DNA of 61,164 nt from Bacteroidota bacterium (GCA_026391945.1 JAPLDA010000075.1:1-61164), one strand, 5' to 3'. Positions 38,648 through 49,171 are shown, counted from the first letter of the stretch. Translations and numbers: made by a program. Notes: generated by a model from the letters alone, not told the origin.

Positions 38648-41600
38648 GTGAATAAAAAAATCAGTATCACCCTGCTGGTCATGATCCTGTTTTTAGGCTC
38701 GTTCAAAAATCTCTTTGCACTTGCCGGGGAAAAATCACCTCCTGTTTCATTTCCTTCCAATGTTCATTTCATTGAAAACAAAAAACAATGGGAGAACTTC
38801 ATCCGTTATGAAGCGGATTTCAAAGGCGGAAAACTTTTTCTCGAAGACAACCGGTTCACCTATCTTTTCTATCATCCGGACGACATACAGGCCATTCATC
38901 CACACCAGGGTAAAGCGACAGACAAGATCAGGCTGCATGCCATCCGGGTTCATCCTTCCGGCGGAAATCCACATCCGGAGATCAGGGCAGACGATCCAGC
39001 CAATTATTTCAACAATTATTTTATCGGCAGCGATTCTTCGAAATGGGCGCACGATGTAAAATTATTTTCTTCCGTCACCTATCAAAACATGTATCCCGGA
39101 ATTGATATGAAATTTTACAGCAACCGGGCAGATATCAAATACGATATCATCGTTCATTCAGGAGGCAATGCTGATGAAGTGAAACTTAAGTACGAGGGCG
39201 TGGATGACCTCTCGATACAAGATGGTGCTTTGCAGATGAAATTATCGGTGGGAACGATCGTGGAACAAAAACCTTACGCTTACCAGTTGATCAACGGAAA
39301 TAAAAATGAAATTGAATGCCGTTTTGTTCTGAAAAAAAATAAAGTCGGTTTTTATTTTCCGCATGGATACAATCAATCACTTCCACTCATCATCGACCCG
39401 GTTCTTATCTTTTCAAGCTTCACCGGATCAACTGCCGACAACTGGGGATTTACGGCTACCTATGATGCAGCAGGAAATGCCTATGGTGGTGGAAATGTGA
39501 ATGCCCCCGGGTATCCTGCTACCTTAGGCGCCTATGACCTGAGTTATAACGGCGGCGGAGCCGGAGGCAATGGATGGGATTGCGACATGGCCATTGCAAA
39601 ATTCAATGCAACGGGAACCTCGCTGTTGTATGCGACGTACCTCGGCGGAGCCGACAATGAACAACCGCAAAGCCTCATCGTAGACGGCAATGACAACCTC
39701 GTGATTTTCGGAATTTCTTTCTCTTCTAACTACCCGGTCACCGCAGGAGCATACCAGCCAACCAATCAGGGAAACGGCGACATGGTGATATCAAAATTAA
39801 GTTCGACAGGAAATACGTTAATTGCTTCTACTTTTATTGGAGGAAACGCTGAAGACGGCATCAACATCAACTCTTCCTTTTTTACCGGGGGAAGCCTGAA
39901 ATACAATTACGGTGATGAAGCACGCGGGGAAATCATTGCTGATGCCAACAACAACTACATCATCGGCAGTTGTACCAAATCAACAAACTTTCCTGTAACC
40001 GGCGGTGTGTTACAACCGGCATTCGGAGGAGGAATGCAGGACGGCATCCTGTTTCAAATCAATTCCTCTCTCACCGCGCTGAACTGGAGTACGTTTATTG
40101 GCGGCAGCAACGACGATGCTGTGTACGATTGCACGTTCGACAACAACGGAGATCTTTTTATTGCCGGAGGAACCAACAGCACCAATTTTCCAACAACAGC
40201 CGGAGTGTTGCATACCTCTTACCAGGGCGGACTGGCAGATGGTTTCATTGCTCACATCAACAGCGGCGGAAATATCATCATCGCATCCACTTACATCGGC
40301 ACTCCTTCGTACGACCAGACTTATTTTGTAGAACTGGATTACAGCGGAAATGTTTATACCACCGGGCAAACAGAAGGAGTTTATCCCGTAACAGCGGGGG
40401 TTTATTCAAACCCCGGCAGCAGCCAGTTCATTCACAAGATGGATCCCGGACTCACCACCACTTTTTATTCCACTGTGTTTGGAACCGGCACCAACATTCC
40501 AAACCTCTCCCCGACTGCATTCCTTGTCGACACCTGTGAGAATGTGTATGTCGCCGGCTGGGGCCGTTGCATTTCTGTTGGAACTTCCGGCGATGTTTTC
40601 GGCATGCCTGTTACACCGAATGCTTTTCAATCAACCACCGACGGCTGTGATTTTTATTTTTTTGTGTTGAATCATGATGCTTCATCGCTGCTGTATGCCA
40701 CCTTCTTCGGAGGAAACATCAGTCATGAACATGTGGATGGAGGAACCAGCAGGTTCAATAAAAACGGAGTCATCTACGAATCGGTATGTGCCGGTTGCGG
40801 CGGGAACAGTGATTTTCCAACCACTCCGGGTGTCGTATCGAATGTCAACAACAGCAACAACTGCAACAACGGAGTGATCAAATTGGAATTCGACCTTGCA
40901 CGAACGGTATCAAGCATCACCACTTCTCCTTCGTACGGATGCGTTCCGTTTACGCTTACGTTCGTAAACAACAGCGTCAACGCCAGTTCTTTCATCTGGG
41001 ATTTCGATGATGGTTCACCCATCAGCAACCTGATCACTCCCACTCATACTTTTTCTGATACCGGCGTATTTCATGTCATGCTGGTGGCCATCAACAATTC
41101 GAGCTGCAACCAGAACGATACTTCATTCGCCGACATCATTGTGCACGGACCCAACCCGGTGGTTGCATCGTATGTTCTCCTGCAGAACTCTCCGTGCGAT
41201 ACGGTGGCCAACGCTATATTCACAGGAATCGGCGGAGATCTTTACCAATGGAATTTCGGCGACGGTTATATGACAACAGGAACGAGCGTTTCCCATGTAT
41301 ATGCTGATACCGGGACGTTCATCATTACGTTGATTGTGACGGATACATTTTGCATGGCAACGGCCGATACCACTTCTCAGCCGGTCACATTCCATTCGCA
41401 GGCACGTGCCAATGTAACGGTAACTGGTGCTGTAAGCGGATGCGCGCCGTTCCCGGTGACATTCAATAATGCGAGTACGTTATCCGGAAATCATTTTTGG
41501 AATTTTGCTGACGGCAGTCCGCCTGACACCAACATGAACCCGGTTCACACTTTTAATTTTCCCGGCGTCTTCGATGTCACGTTCATCGTAACGGATCCGT

Positions 41601-42667
41601 ATTCATGCAATGGTTCCGACACGGCTCATGTGCTGATCACCGTTCCTGTTTCCATTCCTTTCATCCCTTCCTTCACACTCACTCCAAGTCCGGCCTGCGA
41701 CACGCTGAGAGCAAGCGTACACTACGACGGATCCGGAGGTCACATCTATCACTGGCTTTTCGGTGACGGGCAACAGGCTTATGGAACGGATGCCACGCAT
41801 TATTATGCCGCAACCGGGAATTACAACGTGGTGCTGATTGCTGAAGATACCGTATGCGATCTTATTGATACAGTCAGCCATCCTGTTTCATTCCGTCCTT
41901 TCGTTGCGGCAGGAGTGAATACGCACCAGGTGAATTCAGGATGTGTTCCGCAATCCGTTGACCTAAGCAATTCGTTTCCGAGTATCGGGAATTATCATTG
42001 GTACCTCGGCGATGGAACAGCATACACCGGTCCTTCGGTGCATCACACGTATACCGATACCGGAAGTTATACCATTCTTTTAATCGTTGAAGACACCGCT
42101 TCATGCAACCTGAGCGATACATCCTTTTTTACCTTCACCGTATTTCCTGATCCGGTAGCCGGCTTCGTTTATGATCAGCAGGTTTTGTATTTCATAAAAA
42201 ATGATATTCGTTTTTATGACCGGAGTTATGGTGCTGAGACCTATCGTTGGGATTTCGGTGACGGAACATCTGCAACCGATTCCGTTGCAACACACCAGTT
42301 CGCCGAAGGCGGGACCTTTGATGTTTGCCTGACCGTCACCAGCAGCCATGGCTGCATTGACTCAACCTGTTCGCCGCTGGAACTTTTGAATTCAGAAATG
42401 ATTTATGCACCCAATGCATTTACGCCGAACGACGATGGCGTGAACGACGCATTCCGGATCCGGTCATTTGGATTGACCGATCTCGAAGTGATGATTTTCA
42501 ACCGCTGGGGAGAAAAAATTTATGAATATCATTCCGTAGATGGATCCTGGAATGGTATCTATAAAGGGAAACCGGTTGAAGAAGATGTCTATATCTGGCG
42601 TTTAAAAGCGAAAGGAATCGTTCACGATGAAATCATCCGTTATGGAAGAGTGAGCGTGGTGAGATAA
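38648..42667 (+). CDS. Large PKD and SBBP-repeat protein with gliding-motility-type (T9SS type B) C-terminal domain
   Basis: The 1339-residue secreted protein starts with GTG and has a signal peptide (~1-26). Residues ~36-255 form the N-terminal domain common to SBBP proteins (VHFIENKKQWENF, YPGIDMKFYSN). Residues ~255-740 hold beta-propeller repeats with YLGG/FIGG and FPVT.G motifs. Five or six PKD domains (~745-1240, WDFDDGSP, WNFGDGY) follow. It ends with APNAFTPNDDGVNDAFRI, FNRWGEKIYE and DGSWNG, the gliding-motility-associated sorting domain. Proteins with this ending are T9SS cargo of type B. It is divergent from the AddB-like gene. An adhesin role is inferred only from domain content. 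Confidence 0.92.
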   Translation: MNKKISITLLVMILFLGSFKNLFALAGEKSPPVSFPSNVHFIENKKQWENFIRYEADFKGGKLFLEDNRFTYLFYHPDDIQAIHPHQGKATDKIRLHAIRVHPSGGNPHPEIRADDPANYFNNYFIGSDSSKWAHDVKLFSSVTYQNMYPGIDMKFYSNRADIKYDIIVHSGGNADEVKLKYEGVDDLSIQDGALQMKLSVGTIVEQKPYAYQLINGNKNEIECRFVLKKNKVGFYFPHGYNQSLPLIIDPVLIFSSFTGSTADNWGFTATYDAAGNAYGGGNVNAPGYPATLGAYDLSYNGGGAGGNGWDCDMAIAKFNATGTSLLYATYLGGADNEQPQSLIVDGNDNLVIFGISFSSNYPVTAGAYQPTNQGNGDMVISKLSSTGNTLIASTFIGGNAEDGININSSFFTGGSLKYNYGDEARGEIIADANNNYIIGSCTKSTNFPVTGGVLQPAFGGGMQDGILFQINSSLTALNWSTFIGGSNDDAVYDCTFDNNGDLFIAGGTNSTNFPTTAGVLHTSYQGGLADGFIAHINSGGNIIIASTYIGTPSYDQTYFVELDYSGNVYTTGQTEGVYPVTAGVYSNPGSSQFIHKMDPGLTTTFYSTVFGTGTNIPNLSPTAFLVDTCENVYVAGWGRCISVGTSGDVFGMPVTPNAFQSTTDGCDFYFFVLNHDASSLLYATFFGGNISHEHVDGGTSRFNKNGVIYESVCAGCGGNSDFPTTPGVVSNVNNSNNCNNGVIKLEFDLARTVSSITTSPSYGCVPFTLTFVNNSVNASSFIWDFDDGSPISNLITPTHTFSDTGVFHVMLVAINNSSCNQNDTSFADIIVHGPNPVVASYVLLQNSPCDTVANAIFTGIGGDLYQWNFGDGYMTTGTSVSHVYADTGTFIITLIVTDTFCMATADTTSQPVTFHSQARANVTVTGAVSGCAPFPVTFNNASTLSGNHFWNFADGSPPDTNMNPVHTFNFPGVFDVTFIVTDPYSCNGSDTAHVLITVPVSIPFIPSFTLTPSPACDTLRASVHYDGSGGHIYHWLFGDGQQAYGTDATHYYAATGNYNVVLIAEDTVCDLIDTVSHPVSFRPFVAAGVNTHQVNSGCVPQSVDLSNSFPSIGNYHWYLGDGTAYTGPSVHHTYTDTGSYTILLIVEDTASCNLSDTSFFTFTVFPDPVAGFVYDQQVLYFIKNDIRFYDRSYGAETYRWDFGDGTSATDSVATHQFAEGGTFDVCLTVTSSHGCIDSTCSPLELLNSEMIYAPNAFTPNDDGVNDAFRIRSFGLTDLEVMIFNRWGEKIYEYHSVDGSWNGIYKGKPVEEDVYIWRLKAKGIVHDEIIRYGRVSVVR

Positions 42668-42693
42668 TCAGAACGCAAACCAAAATTATTCTG

Positions 42694-45369
42694 TTATTGA
42701 TTTCCTTTCCTGATCAGTATTTTATTCTTCTCCGAATCTTCCCCTGAAACAATGGAAACGATATAAAAACTTTCCTCGTGAAACTCTGAGGGCAGGATGT
42801 CCAGGCTCATCTCCTTGTTATCAGGCGACAGTTTCAACACAAATGGCACCTCTTTTCCCATCACATCCTGAACGATCACCTTCACATCATACATGCTTTC
42901 ACCGCTCCTGCTGATATAGATGAAATCACCATCGGCAGGGTTCGGAAATATTTTATAGAGTTTCCGCATGGGTTTTATAAAGACATGCACCGGTTCTGAA
43001 AAAGTAAATTCACCATCGTCATTCTCCTGTTTTAAACGGTAGTAAGAATCCCCGGTTAACGGCTGATCATCCGTGGCCTCGTAGTAAAGCATGACACTGC
43101 TGTTTCCCGCACCGTCGACATACACTACCGAATCGTAATGAATGGCATCTGCTGATCGTTCGATGACAAAATAATCATTGCTGATTTCAGAAGCGGTAGC
43201 CCATTCGCAGACAACCTTCTCTCCTGATTTTTTTGCGCTGAAGCTCACCAGTTCAACCGGCAGCGGTGCAGGAGGAAAACCGAGAGCGAATTTTGTTTTG
43301 AACACATTGATCGACCCCGAGGTAATGCTTCCTGTATAATCGGCTGTTCCATTGCCGCCGAGATCAAGCCAGTTTGAATTCCCGTCATCATGCACCACAC
43401 CAACACTCATCCTGTCAACCACGCTGTCGTCAAGATCATAATAAAGCTGAATGGTTGCATTGGAAAAATTCGCCACATTCTGTCTCGTAAAATTCCAGTA
43501 ACGAACGGATGAAACTTTGTCGATGGAAGGCGGCAGATGATATCCCAATGCTGCTGCTGAGGAATCCATCACTTCACCCATATACGTAACAGAAACACCG
43601 TTGGAGTGGTTGATATTCAAAACAGCCGGCCGGTATGAAACAGCGGTTCCGATCGGAAATATTTTTGTTTTCAGGGCGGCGGATGCAACGGTGTGTTTCA
43701 TGGGCCCGACCACATACGAACTGACTGAACCGATGGTGGCATTGGCATTTGCGGTACAGGTAAGCATGTTGGCAGAAGAAGTAACCAGTTTTCCGGAATT
43801 CATCGTGAGTAATCTCGAAACACGTTCCTGGTTTTCCAGCGTCACATCGGCGGTGGAATTCATGAAGAGCCTGTAGAATGTTGTGATGGAACTGCCGCCG
43901 ATGGCCTGTGCTGAACTCCCGGTAAACGTGACTGTTCCAGTACGTGCAGAAAAAATTCCATTGTTGTAAAACGCATGCACTTCATCGCCGGTGGAAGTGA
44001 GTGTCATGTTTTTTGAATCTCCGCTCACACCGGAAATGGATCGTATATCAAATGTTTTGTTGGTATCGATGTACAGGCTGAGCAATTGAAAATCGTTCGT
44101 AGCATTTTTTACAGGCCTCAATGAAATCGCTGCAGAAGCAAGTCCTGTGATTTTAAAATTCGGCTGTACGACGGAAGGAAATACCATGAAGTCGAAAACA
44201 GTTCCGGAAGGAGTTGCACTGTCACCGAACTGAACGGTTCCTCCTGTTGTGTTCACGATCCCGTTGTTTCCGCAGATTCCCCAGTCGACATTGGTGGCTC
44301 CGATGTTGTTATGTTTTTCGATGATGATTTTTCCGCCGCTCATCTCAAAAATACTTCCTGCAAGATCATTCTGGTAAAAAACACCCTGGGAGGTTCCTGA
44401 AGTGCCGGTGTTCAGAAAAATAATTCCGCCACTCATCTTAAAACTGAACGGGTCAGCGAGGTTATTATAGATTCCGCCAAATACTTTCAGCATGCCGTCA
44501 CTCACCTCGAGATAAGGAACAAATGCAGCCGGCTGACGGTAAATCAAACCATTGTTTCCCGTTGTACTTCCGGCATTCACCGAACCTCCGTTCACCATCA
44601 GCGAACCTTCAAGATACAATGTGTTGCTGTTTGCAGCAAACCATACCAAACCCTGCGGAACCTTGAACACGACATTTTCCGGAATCACAAAATTCGAATT
44701 CGGATTCACGGAATAACTGCTGCTGTTTTGATGAATGTATGTTCCGGATGTGGTGACCAGCGTAACAATGGCCGCTTCGAAAGTGGCCGATTGAATTTCA
44801 AGCGAGTCATCAGAAAAAAATTTATTCATGGTCACATTTCTCAATGACCATGATCCGCTGCCTGATACCACGCTGTTGGTTGAATTATTAAAAACAATAT
44901 TCACCCGGTCGTTGATATCGTAAACAAGATCCACTACCCCGTCGTTCACCAGGTCTCCTCCTATTCTGAGTGTATGAGTCCGGGCGTTGTTGCTGTTGTA
45001 ATATAGTTTAGCACCGTTGTAAACATGAATGTCATTGCTCACGGTAAGAGTAAAATTTGCCGTGCTTCCGAACTGCAGCGTCCCCGATGTTCCCTGGCCG
45101 ATGTTGATCACGGAACAAGCGCTGCTGGTATTGACGAATACAGTCATCCCATCGGCGATATTTACCGTATCGCCGGCAACCGGGTGGCCTGCTGCTGCCG
45201 GACCGCCATAGGCAACGGTTGACCAGGAATTGTTATTACTCCAGTTGACGCCACTGTTGCGGGAATAGTAAGTGGTTGCCTGAGCATGCATGATGGACAG
45301 AAAGATGAATGCCATGAAGTACTTTTTCCATCCAACACACAAACCGTTTATGTTTCTGTTAGTAGTCAT
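42694..45369 (-). CDS. Secreted beta-helix-like protein with T9SS type A sorting domain
   Basis: The 891-residue protein has a signal peptide ending near HAQA (residue ~31). It begins TTYYSRNSGVNWSNNNSWST, the opening of many Bacteroidota envelope proteins. Serine-, glycine- and asparagine-rich repeats with GGSV, GGII, GGT turns through ~500 suggest a beta-helix. LPVELVSFSAKKSG..VVCEWATASE (~690-715) and a C-terminal IFPNPADGDFIY domain direct T9SS export. There are no enzyme motifs. It is convergent with the preceding T9SS gene, 26 bases apart, so two cargo genes are neighbours. Confidence 0.9.
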   Translation of the reverse strand: MTTNRNINGLCVGWKKYFMAFIFLSIMHAQATTYYSRNSGVNWSNNNSWSTVAYGGPAAAGHPVAGDTVNIADGMTVFVNTSSACSVINIGQGTSGTLQFGSTANFTLTVSNDIHVYNGAKLYYNSNNARTHTLRIGGDLVNDGVVDLVYDINDRVNIVFNNSTNSVVSGSGSWSLRNVTMNKFFSDDSLEIQSATFEAAIVTLVTTSGTYIHQNSSSYSVNPNSNFVIPENVVFKVPQGLVWFAANSNTLYLEGSLMVNGGSVNAGSTTGNNGLIYRQPAAFVPYLEVSDGMLKVFGGIYNNLADPFSFKMSGGIIFLNTGTSGTSQGVFYQNDLAGSIFEMSGGKIIIEKHNNIGATNVDWGICGNNGIVNTTGGTVQFGDSATPSGTVFDFMVFPSVVQPNFKITGLASAAISLRPVKNATNDFQLLSLYIDTNKTFDIRSISGVSGDSKNMTLTSTGDEVHAFYNNGIFSARTGTVTFTGSSAQAIGGSSITTFYRLFMNSTADVTLENQERVSRLLTMNSGKLVTSSANMLTCTANANATIGSVSSYVVGPMKHTVASAALKTKIFPIGTAVSYRPAVLNINHSNGVSVTYMGEVMDSSAAALGYHLPPSIDKVSSVRYWNFTRQNVANFSNATIQLYYDLDDSVVDRMSVGVVHDDGNSNWLDLGGNGTADYTGSITSGSINVFKTKFALGFPPAPLPVELVSFSAKKSGEKVVCEWATASEISNDYFVIERSADAIHYDSVVYVDGAGNSSVMLYYEATDDQPLTGDSYYRLKQENDDGEFTFSEPVHVFIKPMRKLYKIFPNPADGDFIYISRSGESMYDVKVIVQDVMGKEVPFVLKLSPDNKEMSLDILPSEFHEESFYIVSIVSGEDSEKNKILIRKGNQ

Positions 45370-45740
45370 CGCGTTTCTTTTTTCTTCCTTCCTGCGTCTG
45401 GATCGCCCGGCTTTTTCCCGGGAAGTATTCGTGATGTGCTACAAGCAACGATTGGTAACAGCAAAGATCATCGTTATCCATCAGGGTTTCCTTCACAATG
45501 GAAACAGGATTACAGTTGTAAGGTCGGCGGCCTTTGATCGGATGAGGAGGTTACAAAATGAATGGATATCCCCTGCAACCGGACAATGCCGGGAAAAAAT
45601 TTCTCTTTCCACAGCCCGGAAAAGTGTAAGAACGGCGCCATGGATGATGAAAGTGACTTCATAAAGTCAACAAGAAGTATTATTATCCGTTAAATTTTGT
45701 TTTCACCATGACATCATTTTACGGCGCCTTCAATTTATTT
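45370..45740. other. Intergenic region between divergent secreted-protein genes
   Basis: These ~370 bases separate the T9SS gene and the porin gene. A minus-strand GATCTTTG near 45464-45471 could be part of the promoter of the T9SS gene. CCCGG and CCGGG around 45405-45420 form a weak hairpin. A plus-strand open frame runs through it from inside the T9SS gene, but its translation has no credible features. Otherwise nothing is visible. Confidence 0.4.
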
Positions 45741-45748
45741 TACATTTG
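45741..45748 (+). promoter_or_regulatory. Predicted -7 box of the porin gene
   Basis: TACATTTG matches TAnnTTTG, 11 bases before the ATG at 45760. The -33 element would be the TTTT at 45717-45720, at a 20-base spacer. Confidence 0.5.
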
Positions 45749-45759
45749 TCACTGATATC

Positions 45760-47691
45760 ATGAACCACCCCGCTTTGAATAAATTTCTTTTCATCCAATT
45801 TATTTCTTTTACATGCCTGGCCATGAAAGTGCTGGCTGCACCTGCTGACAGCTCTGTGAAAGAAGTTCAGATTCCGACGGTTCTGAAATACATTCATGAA
45901 CATGATTTCACTGCACAGGATGTCCGATTCCATTTGCTTGATACCACGCTCAATGATCTTGAAGTCATCAACCCGGCTTACCGGGAACATTTTAACTTCC
46001 TCGCCAATACCGGAAGCGCCGCACAGCCGCAGGTGTACAATTTGAAACCAGTTACTTTTACAGATGGCGGCATGCACCTCTACGACCTGTATCTTTTCAG
46101 TTCAAAAAAAATACGCTACTACAAAACCAATAAAGCCTTCACCGAACTCAATTACCATTTAGCCGGAGGAAAAGAGCAGCAACTGGATGTGTCCCTAACA
46201 GAAAACATTTTAAAAAACTGGAACGTCGGTTTTAATTTTAACCGCTTTGGCTCGACCGGCTTTTTAAGAAACGGCACCACCTACCATTCTGATTTTGATT
46301 TGTACACCTGGATTCATTCGGCCAATGAACGTTACAACCTGTTCGCATCGGCGATTTGGAATACCATCGAAAATAAAATGAACGGCGGACTGAACAGCGA
46401 TTCCATTTATGATGGAAGTTCTATCAGCAACCTCGCCTTGCAGGGCTTGCTCATCAACCTGGCGGATGCCGAACATCATTTCCGGAACCATGAATTTTCG
46501 CTCCGGCAGTTCTATGACCTTGGATCTTCCACCGAAGAAAAAATATCCGATTCACTTTCCAGGTTTCATTTCAAACCAACGTTCAGAATCGAACATTCCA
46601 TCAGCCTGGAAACACGTTCGCTCACTTACCTCGACGGAAACCCCGGAACATTTTACAGGAATTCATTCTTCAGTTCTTCCTCGCTCGACTCGCTGCATTA
46701 CGATGACTTACGGAACCGGTTAACGTTGTTGACACTGGGAAATAAAAAAGATTCCGGCGACAGTTTACGCAGCATGTATTATTCATTCGGAGTGGAACAT
46801 CAGTGGCTGAGGTATTATCAATCAGCAGAAACAGCAGGACAACTGCAGGATACTATTGTAACCAACACCAGGTTTTTTGCCGGTGCAGAAAACAGGCAGG
46901 ATGAAAATCATTTGCATGTGGCCGCAAATGGCGACTATGTTTTTGCAGGAGCCAACAAAGGAGATTATTCCGGTACGCTGTCTGCTGAAACTCCCGTTCA
47001 CCATTCCGGAAAAATTGAATTGTCCGGGAAGATCGCTCTCCTGTCGCCGGATTACGCTTACCAGCGGTATTATTCCAATCATTTTGTATGGGAAAATAAT
47101 TTTGAAAAGAGTTTGCTGAAGAATGTTTCCTTGTGTTACTCCTTTTCAAAAATACATTTGTCGGCCGGGGCAGAAATGTTTTTGATATCAAATTTCATTT
47201 ACCTGGACTCGACGGCCGTTCCCGTTCAAAACCAGTCGGAAACAAAAATCATCAGGGCTTTCCTCAATAAAAATTTTACAGTTGGGAAATTTCATCTCAA
47301 CAATTCATTCATTCTGCAAAAGACACATAACGAAGAGGCTTTACACCTTCCACTCCTCGTTTCCACGCAGTCGCTGTTTTTCGAATCGTTCCTTTACAAG
47401 AAAGCATTGCTGCTGAGAACCGGTTTTGATCTGCGGTTTAACTCTGCTTATTATGCAGATGCATTCATGCCATCAACCGGATTTTTTTACTGGCAGAACG
47501 TAAAAAAAACCGGTGGATATGCACTGGTAGATTTTTTTGTTGACTTCCGCATCAAGACGGCCAAAATTTTTATCAAGTTTGAAAACACCGGTGACAACCT
47601 CTTCAACAAAGGATATTACCTCACTCCTCATTATGCGATGCAGGGAATGACTTTGCAATTCGGGTTAAGCTGGAGATTTTTTGATCAATAG
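45760..47691 (+). CDS. Putative outer-membrane porin
   Basis: The 643-residue protein has a signal peptide (~1-27, ending KVLAAPAD) and many amphipathic beta-strand segments of alternating hydrophobic residues. Conserved blocks are YLFSSKKIRYYKTNKAFTEL and GGKEQQLDVSLTENILKNW. It ends with an aromatic outer-membrane-barrel terminus (FGLSWRFFDQ). This matches the Bacteroidota 'putative porin' family. The transported solute is unknown. A short box promoter precedes it, and a repeat-rich stretch follows. Confidence 0.85.
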   Translation: MNHPALNKFLFIQFISFTCLAMKVLAAPADSSVKEVQIPTVLKYIHEHDFTAQDVRFHLLDTTLNDLEVINPAYREHFNFLANTGSAAQPQVYNLKPVTFTDGGMHLYDLYLFSSKKIRYYKTNKAFTELNYHLAGGKEQQLDVSLTENILKNWNVGFNFNRFGSTGFLRNGTTYHSDFDLYTWIHSANERYNLFASAIWNTIENKMNGGLNSDSIYDGSSISNLALQGLLINLADAEHHFRNHEFSLRQFYDLGSSTEEKISDSLSRFHFKPTFRIEHSISLETRSLTYLDGNPGTFYRNSFFSSSSLDSLHYDDLRNRLTLLTLGNKKDSGDSLRSMYYSFGVEHQWLRYYQSAETAGQLQDTIVTNTRFFAGAENRQDENHLHVAANGDYVFAGANKGDYSGTLSAETPVHHSGKIELSGKIALLSPDYAYQRYYSNHFVWENNFEKSLLKNVSLCYSFSKIHLSAGAEMFLISNFIYLDSTAVPVQNQSETKIIRAFLNKNFTVGKFHLNNSFILQKTHNEEALHLPLLVSTQSLFFESFLYKKALLLRTGFDLRFNSAYYADAFMPSTGFFYWQNVKKTGGYALVDFFVDFRIKTAKIFIKFENTGDNLFNKGYYLTPHYAMQGMTLQFGLSWRFFDQ

Positions 47692-47720
47692 AAAAATTCA
47701 ACCAGAGAATTATTCAAAAA

Positions 47721-47885
47721 ATTTATTTCACGCAAAGGCGCAGAGTTCAATACTTAATCCTGAATTCTGAATTCCTCATTCTTCCTTAGAAAATTATTTC
47801 ACGCAGGGGACGCAGGGAAGCAGAGGGCGCAGAGTTCATTACTCAATCCTCAATCCTCAATCCTCAATTCTGAATTCTGAATTCC
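47721..47885. repeat. Intergenic repeat, two degenerate copies with heptamer tandem
   Basis: Copy A (47721-47775) and copy B (47792-47885) share TTATTTCACGCA, GGCGCAGAGTTCA and CTGAATTCTGAATTCC in the same order. Copy B carries four tandem CTCAATC/T heptamers (47842-47869). Both lie between the convergent porin and secreted-protein genes. They look like a dispersed intergenic repeat family, not a gene. Confidence 0.75.
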
Positions 47886-47894
47886 AAACCAATA

Positions 47895-49154
47895 TTACGT
47901 TTTCTGTTTTTTCTTTTTTGCCGCAGGAAATAAAATGTTGTTCAGGATCAGGCGGTAGCCGGGAGAGTTTGGATGCAAAGCAAGGTCCGTTGGGGGATCT
48001 CCCACCTGGTGCTGGTAATCTTCCGGGTCGTGACCTGAATAAAAAGTCCAGGTTCCCTTTCCGAATTCACCATGGATGTAGCGGGCTTCATCAACGGCTT
48101 TGTTATCACCCATCACCAGCACTTCCGATTTTACAAATTTCTTTTTAAAGGCTGTCGTTTGTCCCATGAAACCTTTGATCACCTGCTCATGATCCTGACA
48201 AAGCATGGTTGGAACAGGATCCCACTTGGCAGAGAATTCAAAGAGTGTAAAGAAATCTTCGTTGCGGTTGATCCTTCTTTCCGGCGGCTCATTGTCGATA
48301 TCAGAAAACTCATAGATGTTCGGATTGGTGACAAGAGAAAAGTTTTTGAATGCAATGCACTTTGAATAATCGAGTTTGGAATTCTGCTGCGGATCAGCCG
48401 GATCACCATCAAACATCGTTTCACAGATGTCGACGCCATCAGCGGCAAGTGCGATATCATAACTATCGGTTGCCGAACACATGGCAAAGAGGAAACCACC
48501 GCCAGCGGTGAAGTCGCGGATTTTTTTTGCAACGGCGAGTTTCATCATGGAAACTTTTTTGAACCCAAGTTTTTGAGCGGTCTCTTCCTGCAACCGAACA
48601 TCTTCCTGGTACCAGGCAGCATTGCGGAATGTATACCAGAACCGTCCGTACTGTCCGGTGAAATCTTCGTGGTGAAGATGAAGCCAGTCGTACTTCGGGA
48701 GAATGCCTGACATCACTTCTTCATCATACACCACCTCATAAGGAATTTCGGCATACGTTAAAGCAAGAGTAACGGCATCGTCCCACGGCCTTTTATTCTT
48801 TGGTGAATACACGGCGATCTTCGGAGCTTTCTCGAGGCGTACCACATCCATGTTCACTTCCGGGTTGGATATCTCAGTAAGAATCGCTGTTCGCTGCACA
48901 TCGGCAATTACCTCATAGGTAACTCCGCGGATGGCACATTCTTTTTCGAACAACGGAACATCGAGCAGCATGAAACTTCCTCCTTTGTAATTGAGAAGCC
49001 ACTCGACAGGAATATCCTGCAGCAAAGCATAGTAGGCTATGCCATAGGCTTTCAGGTGATTCTTCTGGCCATCATCCATTTTGATGAGGATGTAGGCAGC
49101 CTGCATCTGTGCTGATGCCAGCAGGAAAACAAAAATGAAAATTATTTTTTTCAT
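47895..49154 (-). CDS. Conserved Bacteroidota secreted protein, function unknown
   Basis: The 419-residue protein has a signal peptide (1-20, IIFIFVFLLASAQMQAA) and an alpha/beta domain with KIAVYSPKNKRPWDDAVTLAL, YDWLHLHHEDFTGQYGRFW and FTAGGGFLFAMCSATDSYD. The last segment recalls a class I glutamine-amidotransferase-like fold. Homologues are often called 'asparagine synthetase B', but no AsnB motif is present. A poly-lysine tail ends the protein. The ATG at 49154 was chosen because it starts the signal peptide; a TACTTTTG box on the minus strand lies nine bases before it. Confidence 0.75.
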   Translation of the reverse strand: MKKIIFIFVFLLASAQMQAAYILIKMDDGQKNHLKAYGIAYYALLQDIPVEWLLNYKGGSFMLLDVPLFEKECAIRGVTYEVIADVQRTAILTEISNPEVNMDVVRLEKAPKIAVYSPKNKRPWDDAVTLALTYAEIPYEVVYDEEVMSGILPKYDWLHLHHEDFTGQYGRFWYTFRNAAWYQEDVRLQEETAQKLGFKKVSMMKLAVAKKIRDFTAGGGFLFAMCSATDSYDIALAADGVDICETMFDGDPADPQQNSKLDYSKCIAFKNFSLVTNPNIYEFSDIDNEPPERRINRNEDFFTLFEFSAKWDPVPTMLCQDHEQVIKGFMGQTTAFKKKFVKSEVLVMGDNKAVDEARYIHGEFGKGTWTFYSGHDPEDYQHQVGDPPTDLALHPNSPGYRLILNNILFPAAKKKKQKT

Positions 49155-49163
49155 GGTCAACTG

Positions 49164-49171
49164 CAAAAGTA
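49164..49171 (-). promoter_or_regulatory. Predicted -7 box of the conserved secreted protein gene
   Basis: On the minus strand this reads TACTTTTG, matching TAnnTTTG, nine bases upstream of the ATG at 49154. A -33 element is not clear. Confidence 0.45.

Noticed and set aside
45290-45664. A 124-codon plus-strand frame with a hydrophobic start
   Set aside because: Its first 80 bases overlap the signal-peptide region of the minus-strand T9SS gene, which explains the hydrophobic stretch; the rest has no protein-like pattern.
47895-49154. Asparagine synthetase B label for the secreted protein
   Set aside because: No N-terminal Cys nucleophile, glutaminase or synthetase motifs are visible, and a signal peptide is present.
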